Origin: JADGHX01 sp040255575
GTDB taxonomy: Bacteria; Pseudomonadota; Gammaproteobacteria; Steroidobacterales; Steroidobacteraceae
DNA length: 8,335 nucleotides
Assembly: GCA_040255575.1 (NCBI GenBank)
Contig: JBDZVF010000283.1
Coordinates: 1-8,335, forward strand
Direction of reading: 5' to 3'
Both the position numbers and the translations under genes were made by a program. Each line of letters starts with the position of its first letter. Positions within the stretch are counted from its first letter, which is position 1. A model generated the notes under the pieces. That model saw only the letters and a program-made list of their open reading frames with translations, was not told the DNA's origin and did no database searches. Shown here in pieces: positions 6,654-8,335 of the stretch.

Positions 6654-7043
6654 ATGCGCGGCAGATCCCCACGATTGCGGTCCGCCACCCTGTATCGGGC
6701 TGCGCCGTTCGTTCTCGCGCTGCTGTGTCTGCGTGCGCTGGTGCCTGCGGGCTTCATGCTCGCGTCGATGGAGGGGCGGTTGGAGATCGTGTTGTGCGAC
6801 TCCAGCACCGTTCATCGCCACCATCATCACAACGACGGCGGAGGCGCGGGAGATTCAGGTGCTGATCCCCTTTGTCCGTACGCCCAGAACTCTGGGCCTG
6901 CGCCACTGCCGGCATTCATCTTCTCCGGTGTCACTGCTATCGCAGGCATCGAGTCGCCACGGCCGTTGCCGGCCGCACAGACGTGCCCGCGATGCGGGCC
7001 CGTGCGCCTGCAGACCTCACGCGGACCTCCACAGCTCGCCTGA
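6654..7043 (+). CDS. DUF2946-like His/Cys-containing small membrane or exported protein
   Basis: A 129-aa protein of unknown function that fits the DUF2946 pattern, a family frequently found beside TonB receptors, PepSY proteins and copper genes. A basic N-terminus is followed by one hydrophobic segment (about 16-37, LYRAAPFVLALLCLRALVPAGFM written here in part: APFVLALLCLRALVPAGF). Then come Cys48 in LEIVLCD, a HRHHHH cluster (54-59), a Gly/Asp linker, Cys74 in PLCPYAQ, a CPRC pair (111-114) and the typical end RGPP (123-126). The His and Cys residues suggest periplasmic metal binding, probably copper, but this is inferred. The ATG at 6654 has no good ribosome-binding site; the frame stays open upstream to 6285 only as a shadow of the PepSY gene. 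It is 158 nt after that gene and 91 nt before the next. Confidence 0.7.
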   Translation: MRGRSPRLRSATLYRAAPFVLALLCLRALVPAGFMLASMEGRLEIVLCDSSTVHRHHHHNDGGGAGDSGADPLCPYAQNSGPAPLPAFIFSGVTAIAGIESPRPLPAAQTCPRCGPVRLQTSRGPPQLA

Positions 7044-7125
7044 TTTCGAAACCGACGACTTTCGCGACTCCCGCGGCCAATCTGGGCTGCGTGTTGCGCG
7101 TTCTTCAGAGACGTTTCGCATCATC

Positions 7126-7132
7126 AGGTGAG
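7126..7132 (+). promoter_or_regulatory. Ribosome-binding site of the CxxCxC outer-membrane protein gene
   Basis: AGGTGAG ends 2 nt before the ATG at 7135, the clearest Shine-Dalgarno-like match on the plus strand in this window and closer to the start than usual. It supports the start at 7135. The remainder of the 91-nt gap (7044-7125) shows no recognisable promoter or terminator. Confidence 0.5.
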
Positions 7133-7134
7133 AT

Positions 7135-8136
7135 ATGAAATTCACTTCGCTTCCACGCGGTCACGCCGCGCCGCTGTTTCTGGCGGTTCCTCTGATCACT
7201 CTCGCTCCCCATGCTGCTCTTGCATGTGCCACGTGCGGATGCACGTTGAGTTCGGATGCTGCCATGGGATATTCGTCGCAAGCTGGCTGGCGCATCAACA
7301 TCGAGAACGACTATCTGCATCAGGATCAACTCCGCAGCGGCACTCGTTCAGTGTCGGGCGTGCCCGATGGCACCGAGCTTGAACGTGAGACGCTCAATCG
7401 CTACATCACCACCGGTATTACCTACAGCCCCGATTCGTCGTGGGTGGTGAGCCTTTTGGTGCCGTACGTCGTGCGCACCCATTCGACGTATGGCGAGTAC
7501 GACTCCGCGGCAGTTTCATTGCCGCCGCTGAGCACGTCGCGCAGCTCGAGCCTGGGCGACGTGAAGCTCATCGGCAACTATCAGGGTTTCCTGCCGACCC
7601 ATAATCTGGGCGTGCAGCTCGGCGTGAAGCTGCCGACTGGGCGATATGGCGACTCGGTGAAGTTCAACGGCGGACCCGAGGCGGGCGAGCCTCTGGACGC
7701 GAGTCTGCAGCCGGGCACTGGCAGCACGGATGTGATCGTGGGCGCCTACTACTACAGGGCGATCAGTCAGGACTTCGACTTCTTCGCGAATGGGCAATTC
7801 CAGGCCGCCGTGAAGCAGCGCATGGATGAGCCGGGCAACGACTACCGGCCCGGCAATTCCACTACCGTGAGCCTGGGCATTCGTTACGAGGGCAGTTCGC
7901 AGTGGTCGCCTCAGTTGCAGCTGAACATGCTGCACAAGTCGCGAGACCAGGGCGCGCTCGCCGACGTGGAGAGCACGGCGGGCAACGTGGCTTACATCAG
8001 CCCCGGGCTGACGGCGAAGGTGCTCCCGCAGCTGCATGTGTTTGGCTTCGTGCAGGTGCCGGTCTACAGCAACTTGTACGGCTATCAGCTCTTTCCGCGT
8101 TGGACGGCCAGCCTCGGTGCGAGCTATGCGTTCTAA
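7135..8136 (+). CDS. Outer-membrane transporter-like beta-barrel protein with an N-terminal CxxCxC motif
   Basis: A 333-aa exported protein. A signal peptide (1-30) ends in ALA, and the next residues are CATCGC: Cys31, Cys34 and Cys36, at the very start of the mature chain. The rest alternates short amphipathic strands rich in Tyr, Gly and Ser, for example WVVSLLVPYVVR, LGVQLGVKLPTG and VIVGAYYYRAI, and ends in SLGASYAF with a terminal Phe, the classic outer-membrane barrel signal. This is the pattern of proteins usually annotated only as 'transporter' (phenol-degradation MetA-like barrels). Neighbours suggest a role with copper or thiol redox; the cysteines could bind metal or be redox partners of the downstream redoxin. 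Signal peptidase I cleavage is favoured, but lipidation on Cys31 is possible. It overlaps the next gene by 11 nt. Function is unknown. Confidence 0.8.
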   Translation: MKFTSLPRGHAAPLFLAVPLITLAPHAALACATCGCTLSSDAAMGYSSQAGWRINIENDYLHQDQLRSGTRSVSGVPDGTELERETLNRYITTGITYSPDSSWVVSLLVPYVVRTHSTYGEYDSAAVSLPPLSTSRSSSLGDVKLIGNYQGFLPTHNLGVQLGVKLPTGRYGDSVKFNGGPEAGEPLDASLQPGTGSTDVIVGAYYYRAISQDFDFFANGQFQAAVKQRMDEPGNDYRPGNSTTVSLGIRYEGSSQWSPQLQLNMLHKSRDQGALADVESTAGNVAYISPGLTAKVLPQLHVFGFVQVPVYSNLYGYQLFPRWTASLGASYAF

Positions 8137-8335
8137 CCAGCCATCACGTGGCGTCTCGTTCTCGCGCCGCTCGTTTATAGGGAGCGGCGCGGCCGCGCTG
8201 GTTGCGTGGGGCTCACTCGCCAGTTCCCGTGCATACGCGAACGATCTGCACGTAGGCTCCACGGCGCCGGATGCAGTGCTCGTGACGCTCGATGGTGAAC
8301 ACATCGCTACGCGCGACCTCGTGGGACACGTGGTC
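8126..8335 (+). CDS. Tat-exported redoxin / TlpA-like thiol-disulfide oxidoreductase, N-terminal part (cut by window edge)
   Basis: An open frame of 70 codons runs from ATG 8126 to the window end without a stop. Residues 13-19 are SRRSFIG, a strong twin-arginine (Tat) motif, followed by an Ala-rich hydrophobic stretch and a cleavage site after AYA (36-38). The mature start NDLHVGSTAPDAVLVTLDG (39-57) is the usual opening of TlpA/AhpC-TSA-type redoxins, with the GSxAPD signature; the CxxC active site would lie just beyond the edge and cannot be checked. It begins 11 nt inside the preceding gene, so the two are probably cotranscribed and coupled. TlpA of Bradyrhizobium reduces the copper chaperone Sco and CoxB during cytochrome oxidase assembly, which fits a copper locus, but this particular role is inferred. 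A Sco-like or peroxiredoxin protein is an alternative. Confidence 0.72.
   Translation, partial: MRSNQPSRGVSFSRRSFIGSGAAALVAWGSLASSRAYANDLHVGSTAPDAVLVTLDGEHIATRDLVGHVV

Noticed and set aside
7516..8304. Minus-strand open frame of 262 codons opposite the barrel protein and redoxin
   Set aside because: No domain or signal; the plus-strand genes there carry clear signal peptides and motifs.
1..8335. CRISPR arrays, transposase genes, integrases or attachment-site repeats
   Set aside because: No regularly spaced repeats, no transposase or integrase motifs, and no second copy of the tRNA-Gln 3' end were found by eye.

Overview
The window looks like chromosomal DNA of a GC-rich proteobacterium, most likely a gammaproteobacterium. 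The evidence is the 3' end of ispE followed 14 nt later by tRNA-Gln(UUG), the gammaproteobacterial ispE / tRNA-Gln / prs neighbourhood, although prs does not follow here. A closer placement (for example Steroidobacter, Nevskia or Xanthomonas relatives) would be a guess.

Layout. Bases 1-358: C-terminal part of IspE. 373-447: tRNA-Gln. 604-2447: a two-gene redox-sensing two-component system of the RegB/RegA (PrrB/PrrA, ActS/ActR, RoxS/RoxR) family, with a 4-nt GTGA overlap. 2524-4650 (minus): a 708-aa TonB-dependent outer-membrane receptor, convergent with regA. A 109-nt divergent intergenic region (4651-4759) follows. On the plus strand come a small lipoprotein resembling the 'copper uptake system-associated protein' family (4760-5209), a PepSY-type membrane protein overlapping it by 4 nt (5206-6495), a short His/Cys-bearing DUF2946-like protein (6654-7043), a 333-aa outer-membrane 'transporter-like' protein whose predicted mature N-terminus begins with a CxxCxC motif (7135-8136), and the start of a Tat-exported redoxin/TlpA-like protein (8126 to the window edge, 11-nt overlap). 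No gene-free stretch exceeds about 160 nt.

How it may work together (inference). Genes from the receptor to the redoxin read as a metal, probably copper, acquisition and handling locus: outer-membrane import, periplasmic or inner-membrane handling through a lipoprotein, PepSY protein and His-rich DUF2946-like protein, and a thiol oxidoreductase that could reduce copper sites or cysteines. The adjacent RegBA system is a redox regulator of respiration. The divergent intergenic region carries an almost perfect RegA-type operator, GCGGC-N5-GTCGC (4705-4719), inside the inverted repeat 4704-4720. The strongest hypothesis from this window is therefore a RegBA-controlled, redox-coupled copper-acquisition module inserted between tRNA-Gln and wherever prs now lies.
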